DNA of 64,000 nucleotides, taken from contig CM018694.1 in NCBI GenBank assembly GCA_009363875.1, positions 25,491,415-25,555,414 of the forward strand, written 5' to 3'. Positions 1 through 12,229 of the stretch are shown in pieces. The translations under genes were made by a program, and so were the position numbers. How positions within the stretch are numbered: position 1 is the first letter of the stretch; each line of letters starts with the position of its first letter. The notes beneath the pieces are model-generated. The model worked only from the letters and a program-made list of their open reading frames with translations. It was not told where the DNA came from and ran no database searches. The stretch is from Mikania micrantha. Taxonomy: Eukaryota > Streptophyta > Magnoliopsida > Asterales > Asteraceae.

Positions 1-2082
1 TTCTTTAGAGTCTGCTAGTACGTAGCCTACTCTTCTTTTCTTCCCTGAAGGTCTTCTGCAGAAGCCTCTTTATCTCATTCATTCTCCTCAGTCTTATGTT
101 TGAGTTCATCTTCTGAATGTTGAATGCATAGATCAGTCAAAGTAGGAGGCTCTTCTTCTACACAGGTGTACTTTACAGCATCCTTATCATCAAGGTCTTC
201 TAAGATGATCTCATCAATGTCATCATATGATTCAGGAATAGGGAGATCTGAAGCAAGAACCGAGGAGTCATCAACGACAACCTCGTCAGGAATTAACCTG
301 AATAACTCAGCGATCTGTTCCTTTGTCATGCAGTGAATGATGTCTCCCTCTTCCTTTTCATAGCTCACTGAGTGATGTATAATTCCCTGAGCGTCAAGGA
401 TCATGGTCAATGTGTCGTCAAGATGACGTCTCAAGGGCACAACTTCTACTTCCTCAGTGGCTTTGCCTTCTTCAGCTTGCTTTGAAGACGACTCCAGTGC
501 TTTATCATGTTTCTTCTTGGTTCTGATCTCACCAGTAGACGATTCCTCTGAAGTGCTAGAGGAACTTGCAGTGGCATCCCCACCTTTTACTCATTAGATT
601 CGTCAAGCTTCATCTTCTTCGTCTTCTTTCTCTGAATCATACGAATCAGAATTGTAGGCCTCAATCCTGGGTGTAGACTCCTTTCGGCATTCAACTGCCT
701 CAGATAGGCGTTAATTCTCAGTCTCTAGGGCTAGAATCCTGTCATTGTATCCATATACAGTCAGGGATAGCTGAGGTTGCTCATCCGTTGACTTTAGCAA
801 GCGATCTTCAAGGTCAGCATTTCGGGCTCTCAAATCAGCCTTCTGATGAGCAGCCTACAAAAGTAGAGCATCCTTAGCTCTTTGTGTCAGCTGGTTATGG
901 CTTCATCTTGCTCGTGGTTCCTCTCCATCAACCGAAGAACCAAACTGTTCAGTGTGCTGAGCTGTTCAACAACTGAAACAGTTGGTGTGTAAGGATCTGT
1001 ACGTGTAGTGGAAGTACCAGAAGAGGCAACTGTTGTGGGAGGAATGCTATCTTTCTTTAGAGTCTGCTAGTACAAAGCCTACTCTTCTTTTCTTCCCTGA
1101 AGGTCCTCTGTAGAAGCCTCTTTATCTTCTTCATTCTCCTCAATCTTATGTTTGAGTTCATCTTCTGAATGTTGAATGAATAGATCAGTCAAAGTAGGAA
1201 GCTCCTCTTCCACACAGGTGTACTTTACAACATCCTCATCATCAAGGTCTTCTAAGATGATCTCGTCAATGTCATCATATGATTCAGGAATAGGGAGATC
1301 TGAAGCAGAACCGAGGAGTCATCAACGACAACCTCGTCAGGATTTAACCTGAATAACTCAGCGATCTGTTCATTTGTCAGGCAGTGAATGATGCCTCCCT
1401 CTTCCTTTTCATAGCTCACTGAGTGATGTATAATGCCCTGAGCGTCAAGGATCATGGTCAATGTGTCGTCAAGATGACGTCTCAAGGGCACAACTTCTAC
1501 TTCCTCAGTGGCTTTGCCTTCTTCAGCTTGCTTTGAAGATGACTCCAGTGCTTTATCATGTTTCTTCTTGTTTCTGATCTCACCAGTAGACGATTCCTCT
1601 GAAGTGCTAGAGGAACTCGCAGTGGCATCCCCACCTTTTACTCATTAGATTCATCATCTTCATCTTCTTCGTCTTTTTTCTCTGAATAATACGAATCAGG
1701 ATTGTAGGCCTCAATCCTGGGTGTAGACTCCTTTCGGCATTCAACTGCCTCAGATAAGCGTTAATTCTCAGTCTCTAGGGCTAGAATCCTGTCATTGTAT
1801 CCATATACAGTCAGGGATAGCTGAGGTTGCTCATCCGTTGACTTTAGCAAGCGATCTTCAAGATCAGTATTTCGGGCTCTCAAATCAGCCTTCTGATGAG
1901 CAGCCTAAAAAAGTAGAGCATCCTTAGCTCTTTGTGTCAACTGGTTATGGCTTCATCTTGTTCGTGGTTCCTCTCCATCAACCGAAGAACTAAACTGTTC
2001 AGTGTGCTGAGCTGTTCAGCAACTGAAACAGTTGGTGTGTAAGGATCTGTACGTGTAGTGGAAGTACCAGAAGAGGCAAATG
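1..2082. repeat. Tandem duplication, 1,051-bp unit, in the copia third ORF
   Basis: Positions 1 to about 1031 recur at about 1052-2082 with few substitutions and small indels. The same minus-strand peptide start (MPLRRHLDDTLTMILDAQG) occurs at 440 and at 1491. Beyond about 2082 the second copy continues into unique sequence, while the first runs straight into the second. More units could lie left of the window. The unit includes acidic coding sequence of the third ORF, so the duplication would have lengthened that protein by about 350 residues if in frame. Confidence 0.85.
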
Positions 2083-3514
2083 CAAATATGGCAGCAGCAG
2101 CAGAGTCCAGGGGAAAAGTAGTAGTGTGACGTGTAGGAACAACCCTTGACTGGGATAGTGAAGAAGTCATAATTGTTGGAGCAGGTGCTGCAGTGGAAGC
2201 TGCAACAGAACTGACTCTATCCTTTTCTGCAGGACAAATCTAGTCCTTCTTTGCTTCTTAGCTGGAGGGGAAGAAGTCTATGTTGATGTAGCAGTGGAGG
2301 TACGAGGAGGATGAGCAAAATGAAACTCCAAATGAAATGGTGGATCCTCAATCTCCTCACTCCTTGAGGCTTGCTCCCTCGGCCTTTTCTCAATATAAAT
2401 CAACTGGGATCTATAACTGGTAGAGACACACTCAGGTTCAGTCTCTTCCGAGCAAGTTTCATCTATTGCAGCATCAGCTCCACCCTCAATGTTCTCCATG
2501 TCAGTTCTTCGTTTATCCTCCCCTCATCCCCAGATGTATCGACACTTATCTCAATTGAAGCAGAAACAATGGTCGTAGAAACTACAGTACTGTCCATTCC
2601 TTAATGAGCATCACCAGCACTAGCAACATCCCCAATATAAACACCACCAGCATCTCCACCATGTCCTCCATCACCAGCCCCATCACTATCACCATCATCA
2701 TCATCACTGTCTCCTTGAGGAACAATCATGTCCTCAACAGAGTCTAGGTTGACGAGATGTCCAAAGAGACAACAATCTTCAGGTCTGGCATACTTTTGCC
2801 TGTAGGTCGTGACACGGTTGAGCGTAGTATCAGTCATATGCTGCAACCAGATGATATCTGCATTTATCTTTGGGAGATCAGGCAACTGCGCATCAAAGAT
2901 CATCTGGAGGAACCTAGGATTCATAAGATACGTCTTGTCTCCTTTTGAGCTGACATTCTCCTTCATGTGCGTGGTGAAGACTATCTCAGAGAAATTGAAG
3001 GAATGTTAAGGATCAATGCAACAATAGCAGACTGGAGTGTCTCTCTCATCTCATCAAGACGACACTGTCTTGATCCCAGGTAGTGTAGTAGTAAATGACA
3101 CAAATACTTGAACTGCGGACTGAGGCAAACCTTGTTCAGTACTCGAATACTCAGACCTCTGTCGTACTTGCACCTCAGAAAGCATCCTCGTACAAGGTGC
3201 TTGTACAAAAGGACAGGATGATCAGGCATATCCTGAAACCCGCATATCTTCCTAATATTCTCTGATGAGACAACCACGTCTCTTCCTCCAACAACTCTTT
3301 GAATAACAGTAGGCTCCACAGAGCAGTCAATATCAGCTAACTCCCAAAACGATCTTTGGTGTGAAAGGTATGGAATATGCATCGTAGACATCGCAGTAAA
3401 AATCCAAGAGCGTCTCAGAAATGTGATGATCTCTGTAAAATGAGCAGCATTCTTCGTGCATAGGTCAAGATAAGCACATATGTTGTTATTCAAAAATGCT
3501 CCAAGATCAGCCAT
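75..3514 (-). pseudogene. Third ORF of the copia element (envelope position), broken
   Basis: Reading starts at 3514 (MADLGAFLNNNICAYL) and stays open to 2981. The frame then changes, and open pieces continue at 2966-2601, 2499-2278, 2170-1937, 1491-1252 and 440-75. The first ~180 residues form a globular region with FLRRSWIF, YLSHQRSFWELADID and VVGGRDVVVSSENIRK. The later part is acidic and low-complexity (DSDDDDGDSDGAGDGG). From memory, similar N-termini occur in ORFs of Asteraceae copia elements that are often annotated with a longin-like or transposon label. I see no signal peptide or membrane segment, so calling it an envelope protein is not justified. Function unknown; frame breaks make it non-functional here. 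Confidence 0.6.
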
Positions 3515-3592
3515 TCTTCAATCAGTAAAAACTAAACGATTCAGTTCAGATTGACATAAATGAAAACAAGTGCAAAATTTTAAACAAGGTTC

Positions 3593-4350
3593 TTCATTCG
3601 TGTGAATGAATATAACCAAGTCTTAATAGGCAAGAATGAGACCTCAAACGAATCAAACTGGGACAAGAATGAGAACAACACACGAAAGAGTTGCAATTTC
3701 AAACTTAGCCGTATGACAGCCTTCATTCGTTAGAATGCAGGGACGAGTTAAGTCCTTCATGTGATAAGTCACACGAATGAGTGTTCATTCGTCTGGCCAT
3801 AGGTTCTAAAACCCTAACATCCAAATATCCAAGATCAAGTCACATAAATTACACCAGTTAGATTAGAATTCACCGATTAAGTGACCTGGACCAGTTTTAG
3901 ATCAATTTTATTCCCATTTAATGGTTTATTTAATGGTGAAAATCCGAAACCTAAAACCCTTCTAATCCGAACGATTTTTGCCCCAAATCGATTCATAGTG
4001 GTCAAATCTTGATTCAAAGTATACCTGTAACAACCACGAAACTTTGTATGATCAGAATAGCAGAGAATCACGCCTAAAAATGAAATAGTGATCAAAAAGT
4101 CTCGAATGGGCGAATGAGAAAGCACACATAGTTAACGAAGAGGAATGGGGACGAATGAGTCTTCGGACGAATCAGAATACTTAAATACAAGTTTCAATCA
4201 TGCCAGAGGTACATTCGTTTTTATGATCCATTTGTCTGTGATGTTCATGCGAAATAACCATTCGTCCGGGTGATTCATTCGTCTGTGATGTTCAAGAGAA
4301 TTAACCATTCATGCGAGTGAACAACCAAAATGATTCATTCGTGTGAATGA
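3593..4350. repeat. Dispersed CATTCG/CGAATG motifs with hairpins
   Basis: CATTCG or its complement recurs through this stretch. The clearest unit, 3593-3610, is a perfect hairpin with 7-bp arms (TTCATTC / GAATGAA) and a GTGT loop. Another at 4335-4350 has 6-bp arms and the same loop. The same motif recurs in the leader (11700-11930) and LTR (12480-12610) of this element. Confidence 0.65.
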
Positions 4351-4894
4351 GTAAACAATCTTAATTCTTTTTGACCATTTGTCACAAATGACCACTCTAA
4401 CACAAAATTATGAAGTTTAGTCTAGTTTTGATGATAAGTTAAGACAAGATTAAGCACATGAACAAAAAAATGATCATTTAAAATAAATCAAAAATCCTTT
4501 TGTATTTTTCTTAGTAATCGGAAAGTGTACAACTAAACTATAACAAGCACAACACATATTTTTGTGAGCAATCTTTCAGGAAAGTAACATTTATACCAGA
4601 ACATATCAAATCAGATTCCTTGAGTGTTATATTTATGATGCATTGGGTTAATGATTCAATTACTGATATAATTGTCCATTCTAAACCTGACCAAACTTCA
4701 TTTCTTGAAAAATCAGTGATCATCCATATTTTTCGACTGAGCTACCCATTCTATTCAACTAACAAAGGTCAGAACTAGTTTATGACTCATCTCTGCATAT
4801 CTTCATACCTAACATCATAAATTCTATAAGGTTTTAAGTTATTTTATTTTTTCATTTTTCTTTCAAACAACAATTTCAAGTTAAATACATTCTC

Positions 4895-5225
4895 ATGGAC
4901 GGCTTCTGCTACGTCTTTACAATGCAATACGGCACGTGTCAGGACTGTATTGACTGAGAATTTTTGTTCTATCCAAATGGATGGCTTCAACTAGGCTGCA
5001 ACCCAGTATGTGGCACTCATATAGAATCGAACTTATTTTAATTTTGTATTTTTCTAGCTTATCCTATCTGAATGGACGGCTTCAGCTAGGCTGTGACCCA
5101 ACAATATGGCACGTGTACAGAGTCGGATTTACTTTTATTTTCATGTGATTCAAACATTCTTATCCGAATGGACGGCTTCATGTAGGCTGTGACCGAGCAA
5201 TGTGGCATGTATACGGACTTGAACT
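4895..5225. repeat. Four-copy degenerate tandem repeat, ~82-96 bp period
   Basis: The motif ATGGACGGCTTC begins copies at 4895, 4977 (one substitution), 5072 and 5168. Each is followed by a related stretch containing TAGGCTGTGACC and a GGCACGTGT-like segment. The repeat lies in the noncoding spacer after pol. Confidence 0.75.
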
Positions 5226-5419
5226 CAAGAATCTTTGGAAACCTCATAAAATCCTATGATACCATGTGTATGCCTGATTTGAATAATAACATGTTTATCC
5301 CTTAGGTTAGTCTTCTACATAAGATCCCACAAATCAGACATTCTGAACAAACACTAATTGTCTAAAAACTTTTAAAGCAGGCCTATCAGTACATCATATC
5401 ATAATAACCATGTGTTTTT

Positions 5420-5663
5420 AGTTTATACACTCAATTTTGCTTCAAAGAATATGACTGATTAACACGTCAGTTCCTAACTAAGACTTTATCATTTTTTAAC
5501 AATTTTTAAATGTTTTTGGTTTATCAATTGAATTACTATTTGTTTTAAACACTCAATTTTGCTTCAAAGAATATGACTGATTAACACATCAGTTCCCAAC
5601 TAAGACTTTCTCATTTTTATTACAATTTTTAAGTGTTTTTGGTTTTTCAATGGAATTACTTTT
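5420..5663. repeat. 122-bp direct duplication beside the end of copia pol
   Basis: The block with ACTCAATTTTGCTTCAAAGA and the following AATATGACTGATTAACAC occurs at 5429 and again at 5551, each continuing to a similar AT-rich end (GGTTT..CAATTGAATTACT). The copies differ at several bases. Confidence 0.8.
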
Positions 5664-5672
5664 TCTCCCCCT
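5660..5672 (-). other. Polypurine-tract-like run downstream of copia pol
   Basis: On the minus strand this reads AGGGGGAGAAAAA, about 90 bases after the pol stop and over 2 kb before the third ORF. A PPT normally abuts the 3' LTR; multiple PPT motifs are reported for Sireviruses, which fits an internal copy here. Function as a primer site is inferred. Confidence 0.5.
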
Positions 5673-5760
5673 AAAAAACTTAAAATGAAAATCTTTTTGG
5701 GTTTTTGAATAAGTAAAAGATGTGCAAATGAAATTCTGTATATACAATAAGGAAAAATGA

Positions 5761-8700
5761 TCATTTGTTTGACTCAGATGAAGGAATGACTTCAGTTTTC
5801 TGAAAAACACCATTAGCCGATAACAGATATAGAAATCTGGGGTTATCAAAAGCTTTAGTGTAAAGATCGACTTTCTGGTGATCGTTGTGAATCTTAACAA
5901 CATCGATTACTTTCTTTTCAAAACAATCGCGTATGAAGTTATATTTAATGTCGATGTGTTTTGTTTTTAAGTGCTGGATAGGATTTTTAGTGACAGCGAT
6001 GGCAGCAGTGTTATCAACAAAGATATGAGTGTTAGAAAAATTTAACCCATAGTCCTTGAGCTGTTGCTGAATCCAAATGATTTGAGAGCAACAACTTGCA
6101 GCTGCAATGTATTCAGCTTCACATATGGAAGGAGACACCGATGTGTGCTTCTTGCACTGACAGGTAACTAGGCGTTTTCCAAAGAATTGACACCCCGCAG
6201 ATCTTGATTTGAAATCTCGTTTGCATCCACCATAGTCCGAGTCACTGTAAGCAGTCAGTTAAAAGTCATCATCAATAGGATACAATAAGCCTAAATCTGG
6301 GGTACCCTTTAGATAACGAAAAATACTTTTAACAGCAATGATATGAGATACTCTTGGTTTTGATTGGTAGCGTGCACACAAGTAAGTAGCAAACGTGATG
6401 TCTGGCCGAGAAGCTGTGACATACATAGGAGATCTGATCATTCCTCGATACAGATGGCATCTATTAACTCCCCATTTTTATCTGGAGTAATCCCGTGATT
6501 AACAGCCAGTGGGGTACTAGCATGTTTTGCATTAGACATACTGAACCGGCTCAGAATGTCACCAACATACTTGGTCTGATAAATAAAGATCCCTGCCTCA
6601 GACTGATCCACGTGCAATCCAAGAAAAAATTTCATTTCTCCCATGGAGCTCATTTCAAACTTATCCTTCATAACTTTCTCAAAATCTTTGCACAAAACAT
6701 CATTTATGGATCCAAAGATGATATCATCCACATTTACTTGCACCGAAAGCAAATCTCCATTTTTCTCTCGAATGAATAATGTGCAGTCAATGACACCTCT
6801 TCTGACCTATTGTTCAGAAGGTGAGTAGAAAGTGTCTTGTACCATGCTCACGGAGCTTGGTGCAATCCATATAATGAATTGTCTAGTTTGTATGCTTTGT
6901 CACGGTGTAACAGATCTTCAAACCTGGGACGTTGATTGACATACACAATTTCATTGATCACACCATGAAGGAATGCACTTTTGACATCCATTTGACATAC
7001 TTTGAAATTCTTGTAGGAAGCATATGCCTAGAAAATTCGGATTGCTTCAAGATGAGCAACAAGTGCAAACACTTCATTGTAGTCAATCCCTTCAATCTGT
7101 CTAAAACCTTGCACCACCAGACGTGCTTTGTTCCGGATCAAGCTTGTTAAGACTAAGATCCTCAAGAGCATGTACAATATTTTCAACATCTGGTTCTGGA
7201 ACCTCTGGTTGAGAATGATGATCATTTGAGTCTGAACTATCATCATGTGTCTGCATAGGAACCGGAACAGATGAAGGTTGCACTGGTTCATCAGGTGCGT
7301 TCTATGCATCATAAATCATTTGAAAAACTACATCTTCATTGGAATACATGGGGGGCATATTGGAAGAATCAAATAGACTTGGATAATCAAACATCCAATC
7401 TGGACCCTTTCTAGGTGGTGGCATAGAATATCTTTGAACATCCATATGGTACCACTCCTCCACAATGTGAGTTGATCTGTTGTATACTCTTTTATTAGGA
7501 GTGTTGTATCCAACAAAATAGCCTTCTTCCACCTTCTCATTGAACTTTCCATGCTCATGTTTCTTAAGAATTATGCATGGTGCACCAAACGGTTCAAAAT
7601 ACTTAAGATTTGGTTTTCTGTTATGGAGCAATTCAAAGAAACTTTTCCCATGTCTCTTAACAATCAAAACCCAGTTCAATAACAAGAAGTAGCTACTGCT
7701 TCTTTCCATAATTGAAACGGAAGGGATGACTCAGCAAGCATAGTCTGAGCAGCCTCAATTGACGTTCTGTTCTTTCGTTCAGCAACACCATTCATTTGAT
7801 GGATATAAGGAGCACTGAATTGTTGAACAATACCATGTCATAATTCTGGAATTCAGTCCAGTTATCTCTTCTGAGCATGCGAACCTTGATCTTATACAGC
7901 GATTCAAGCTTAGTTACTAGAACCTGAATGCACTCGAACTTTTCAGATTTCTCTTTCATGAAAAGCACCCAAGAGTATCTGGAGAACTTATCAGTAATTA
8001 CTAAGGAATTTTGATCTCCAGCAATGCTCTTGCAGTTGACAGGACCTAACAGATCCATGTGGAGAAGCTCAAGAGGAACAGTAACTGAATGAAACTTTTT
8101 GAGTTTATGAGACTGCTTGGTTTGCTTTCCCTTCTTTCATGAGATGCAGACATCAGACAATTTGAAATTCTTTAAACTCACTCCCTCAACCAAATTGTTG
8201 TGAACCAAATGATTCATATTGCGTAGACTCAAATGATCCATCTTCTTACGCCAAAGAATAGAATCTTTCTCTGTATTCTTTGACATAAAACACGAAGCTG
8301 TATAAGATGTAGTTGAAGCTGTGGCCATGTTGAGAACATACCAATCCAGCTTTCTAGGAGCTGACATCAAAATCCAGTATTCAGGGATAGTGATACCTTT
8401 CTTGAGAATGTAGCAGCTTCAATCATCAAAAACAACTTTGTATTCCTTGTCCCAAATTTGTGACACAGAAAGAAGATTATTTTCCAGCTGCTTCACATAC
8501 TTCACTTTGTCAAATGAAACTTGACCATTTGAAAGAATTCCTTCTCCAGTAATAAACCCTCCTTTATCTCTAGCAAATGCTACATGTCATTCCAATTTGG
8601 AATGACACTGGTAAGAAGAGATACGCCTCGAAGCTACATGTCATCCTCAATTTGGAATGGCATTTGGGGAAACCTATACATACACAAATGATTAGTTGAA

Positions 8701-8961
8701 ATTGGGAACCCAAGCCTTTACAGTCTTGGGTTGACCCAATGAGTCTAGGATTTTCATCTCAATCCATTGTCCATCCTGAGTCGTTTAATCTGAAAGATAT
8801 AAAGATTTTTCAATGTTTGAAACTGATGTCTTAGAAGACTTTTCCTTCCAGATAGCATGTTTGCTGAAAGTGTTTTTCAAATAAACAGAGGATGGTGTGG
8901 ATTGTTTGACAGGAACACTCTTGGGTATATTATGATTAACCAGTACTATTTTACCCTTCTC
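5761..8961 (-). pseudogene. pol: Copia pol: protease remnant, integrase, RT, RNase H (broken)
   Basis: Fragments in element order: GAG-pre-integrase region (8560-8137, LRNMNHLVHNNLVEGVSLKNF); integrase core (8058-7792, MDLLGPVNCKSIAG and RRDNWTEF, where the family usually has DNGTEF); RT start (7312-7028, KARLVVQGFRQIEGIDYNEVF); RT catalytic region (6752-6438, VNVDDIIFGS, with Asn where Tyr is usual before VDD); and RNase H (6138-5761, CEAEYIAAASCCSQ and TKHIDIKYNFIRDC). Frames change at several points (between 8058 and 7709, around 7312, near 6830, and between 6752 and 6441), and stops are frequent. I could not find an intact Asp-Ser-Gly protease motif. The product would have copied RNA to DNA and integrated it; this copy cannot. 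Confidence 0.85.
8579..8662. repeat. Short local duplication in the copia protease region
   Basis: A 29-base segment, gctacatgtcattccaattt followed by ggaatgaca, at 8579-8607 recurs with changes at 8633-8662. It lies where the protease motif would be expected and may explain its loss. Confidence 0.55.
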
Positions 8962-11608
8962 CTAAGACTTTATGGGAGGTGGGTGTTTGGGTTTGACTTG
9001 ATGTAAGTGATGAAAAAATTTGACCTCATTAACAAAAGACCGATTTGTTTTTCTATGTGGTGCAAAATGTGGTCTAACCAAGTGAGGGCAAGATCTAGCA
9101 AAGTGCCCTAATGCACCACATTTAAAACAAGCTCGTTTATCTTTAGAAGAAAACTTTTTTCGTTTTATTATGAAGCTGTTTGTTTTGAAATTAAAAAACA
9201 TGGTTTATATGGAAATCAGTTTATTTTGTCTTGTCATGTTTGGAACTCAAACCCTTTATCACATTAAAAACAAGGTTGTCAGTCTTGTTGGACCCACTTG
9301 TTTCACCTTCTTGTGAAGCCTTCACAAAGCCTATTGCTTTGGAGAATTTTGAGGACATATTTGTCTTAAATGGGATTGGGTCAACCTTTTTGACACAAGA
9401 TGTCTCATTCTTAACAATAGAAGCATGGGGTGAAGAATCAAAATCATCTTCATAATTAGAGGCCCAATGCTCAACCACTCCCTCCACAAATGATTCTTCA
9501 GACAATGAAGAACCCTCATCTGAAATGACTCCAATAGGATCAATTACTAATGGAGTTTTAACTTGAAAATCTTTGGTTTCTTTGTCATTAGGAGAATTAA
9601 CAAAACAGTTTAAACTGGTAGAGGGAAATGGTTGTACTTTGCTTCTTTACCCTTCCCTTTCAGATCAGTCCCATCATTGATCATGTGCTCAATGATATAT
9701 GATGCACGTTCATAGCTCATGAGCTTCTAACTCAAAGTCTCATAGTCGCATTCAACTATGGCCAGCTTCTTTTTTATCTCATTAATGGTGTTGATATAAG
9801 AAGTGATAGCATCTTGCTTATTAAGCACAGCGATCTCAACCTCATGTAATTGCCTGTATAAAAAATCAATTTTAGCTTGAAAATCTTTTTCATTTGATTT
9901 TAAAAATAGATTTGATTCGATACATTGATTGAGGTCACTGATAAGGTCTGCATTGTGTGTTTTGATACGCTAAGACCTTACATTCAAGGTCAACATAATG
10001 AAAGCATCTGAAGTCAAGTGACGGACAATCATCATATACCTGACCATTCTGAGATGATGAAGCCGTATCCACCATCAAAGAAAATTGTGTAGCATGTTGA
10101 TCTTCAGAATCAGTGTCAGTATCTCCTTGAGTTTCTGAGTCAGAGGTGCTTTTGTCCTCTGATCCTGAAGAATCATCCAATCCAGAGTTCCTTTCTCCAG
10201 AGCCACTACTTTCACCAGCTTCTGCTCCTTTATTAGAATCAAATCGGCACTCCCAGTTCTTTCCTTCATCATTTTGAACCATCAGGGCCTTGTTTGCATT
10301 TGAAGAAATGACATGAAAAGGAGTCTCAATAGATATTAATCGTCTTTCAGGATTTGTAGAGGATGATCTTTGATTCTGAAAAGGATTTTTGTTTCCCATC
10401 TTCTTTGGCTGGTTGCACTGTCTAGCAAGATGTACTTTGTCACCACAATTGTAGCAGGTAACTGAGGACATGTCAAAACCAGACTTTGAATCCTTGCTCA
10501 AGTTGATATCCTTCCCAGTTCTTCTGACAAAATCCTTTGCCCTTCTAAGTGCACTTGCCATAGCCCACATAGTATCAATCCTTTCCATGTCATATGGATC
10601 TATCTATGAGTAATCTTCAATTGTTAAGTGTGGATTTCCTATCTGTCCATCATATGATCTCACAAGAGTAGATAAGAGGCTCATGTGTTGTTTAGATATC
10701 TACACTGTCACTTTGTCAAAATTATTTGTCTTCAAGTTAATGACATAATTACTATCCTCTGAGTGAGATGTAGAAGTAGCAGCAGACTGACTGAAATGAG
10801 CCTGATTTGAGCTAGGTATCTCTTTTGTCTGAGATACAAAGGCAGTCTTCAAAGGAGCATTTAAAGAAGTTCTTTCCACTGTGGGAGTAGAGTAGTAGAT
10901 GGAAGGGTCTTGAACTTGTGCCACTCTCTTGGCTTTCCATTTGTTCTCTATCTCCTGCTCCTTTAGCTTTTGAATGAAGTCATTAGTATCCATGGAAGCA
11001 AGCATCTCGCTCTACTTCAGCACCATAAGGAAAGATTCCTGCTTAGGAGGTAGTGCATCAGAAATACATTAAATCTTCTCTTGAGTTGTTGTCTGGACTT
11101 GATGGTTGAAGAGGTAACTGAGAAGATGATAAAATCTGGCAATAAGCTCATCTAGAGACTCATTTCCCACATACATAAAGTTGTTGAACTCTTTCCTTAA
11201 AGATTTAGACTTGATGTTCTTAAGTGCATCATTCCCTTCATATGTCTGCTGTAAAGTATCCCATAACAATTTGGAAGAAGTGAACTGCCGGAATTGATGG
11301 AATATGTCAATGGCAATAGACTGAGACCGTATTTCATAGGCCTTCTTCTCAAAATCATACAACTTTCATTGAGTTTCAATCATCCGAGTGACAAGCATAG
11401 GTGTTCCATCCTTATTGAGTGGTCTCAAATACCCACCTTCAATCATCATCCCCAGATTGGTGTCTACCCCATTGATGTGAGTCTCAAACCTGTACTTCCA
11501 GTGTGGATAATCATCCAAATAAAGCAAGTTTGGAGCTTTGTTGGAGTTCCCCGTCTCTGTGTCTGTGAGTAGTAGATTCTGAATCCTGTGATTCTTATTA
11601 GTCATCAA
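8962..11608 (-). pseudogene. gag: Copia gag, broken
   Basis: Translation from 11608 (MMTNKNHRIQ) passes through a capsid-like domain (YPHWKYRFETHINGVD; IDIFHQFRQFTSSKLLWDTL; ESLDELIARFYHLLSYL) and a CX2CX4HX4C zinc knuckle (CYNCGDKVHLARQC, about 10460-10420). A Ser/Asp/Glu-rich segment follows, then a second knuckle after a frame change (CFKCGALGHFARSC, about 9140-9095). In-frame stops lie at 11366, 11069, 10700, 9935 and 9221; because the frame is shared across them, they are nonsense changes, not frameshifts. A real frame change occurs between 9221 and 9201. Gag would package element RNA. The two knuckles are about 1.3 kb apart. Confidence 0.8.
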
Positions 11609-12214
11609 TGCAAGTTCATCCGTAACAGCAAAGGCAATCTGTTTTGAAACTTAGAAAAGATTTCAGCTCTCTGGGGTAAATGAAACTAAGTTGTACCATT
11701 GACGTGTACGAATGAGTGTGAATTATGCGAATGAATAGGCAAATGATATATTCAAACGAATGGTTTACTGACACGAGTGAAGATATTGACGAATGAACAA
11801 ATCAAATGAATGATGGTGCATTCGTGCAAGAGTCATGCGAACTAGTAACTCACTCGTGTGAAGACAAACGAATAAATCTTGATTCGCCCAGATAGTTCAT
11901 TCGTGTGAATACCTATTGGCCGAAAAACCCATTTACCCAAAACCCCATTTGTAGGATCTGGGTTTTTAGCCACACAAAAATCCTTCAAACTTAATTTCTA
12001 GAGTGAAATTTCACAACAAAATTGGTAGACAACTTCACAATAACCTTCCCAAGTTTCGTGAATCCACAAATCAGCAAAAGAACCACAAAAACACGAGTTT
12101 TTCAATAGAAAGGTAAACTTTTGAAGAAGAGAAAACAGGGTTTCTGCAAAGATTCAACAAAACAGGCTAGAAATCACTAGATTTGATTAAAAACAAGCTG
12201 AATCAAGAGCAAAA
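11609..12214 (-). other. Copia 5' leader, noncoding
   Basis: About 0.6 kb between PBS and gag with no supported ORF. It contains repeated CATTCG/CGAATG motifs (11700-11930), as in the spacer and LTR of the same element. Confidence 0.6.
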
Positions 12215-12226
12215 GCTCTTATACCA
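12215..12226 (-). other. Primer binding site, initiator tRNA-Met type
   Basis: On the minus strand TGGTATAAGAGC, one mismatch from the common TGGTATCAGAGC complementary to the 3' end of initiator tRNA-Met. It lies three bases inside the LTR end. Confidence 0.85.
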
Positions 12227-12229
12227 CTT

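Larger units (their letters stand above)
3515..5760 (-). other. Noncoding spacer between copia pol and third ORF
   Basis: No supported gene in about 2.2 kb. It holds hairpin-forming CATTCG/CGAATG motifs (3593-4350), a four-copy tandem repeat (4895-5225), a 122-bp direct duplication (5420-5663) and a polypurine run next to the end of pol. The short open frames here (for example 3877-4125 and 4538-4723) have no recognisable motif. Confidence 0.7.

Noticed and set aside
3877..5903. Minus-strand frames at 3877-4125, 4538-4723 and 5589-5903
   Set aside because: AT-rich spacer frames without motifs; 5589-5903 overlaps the RNase H region in another frame.
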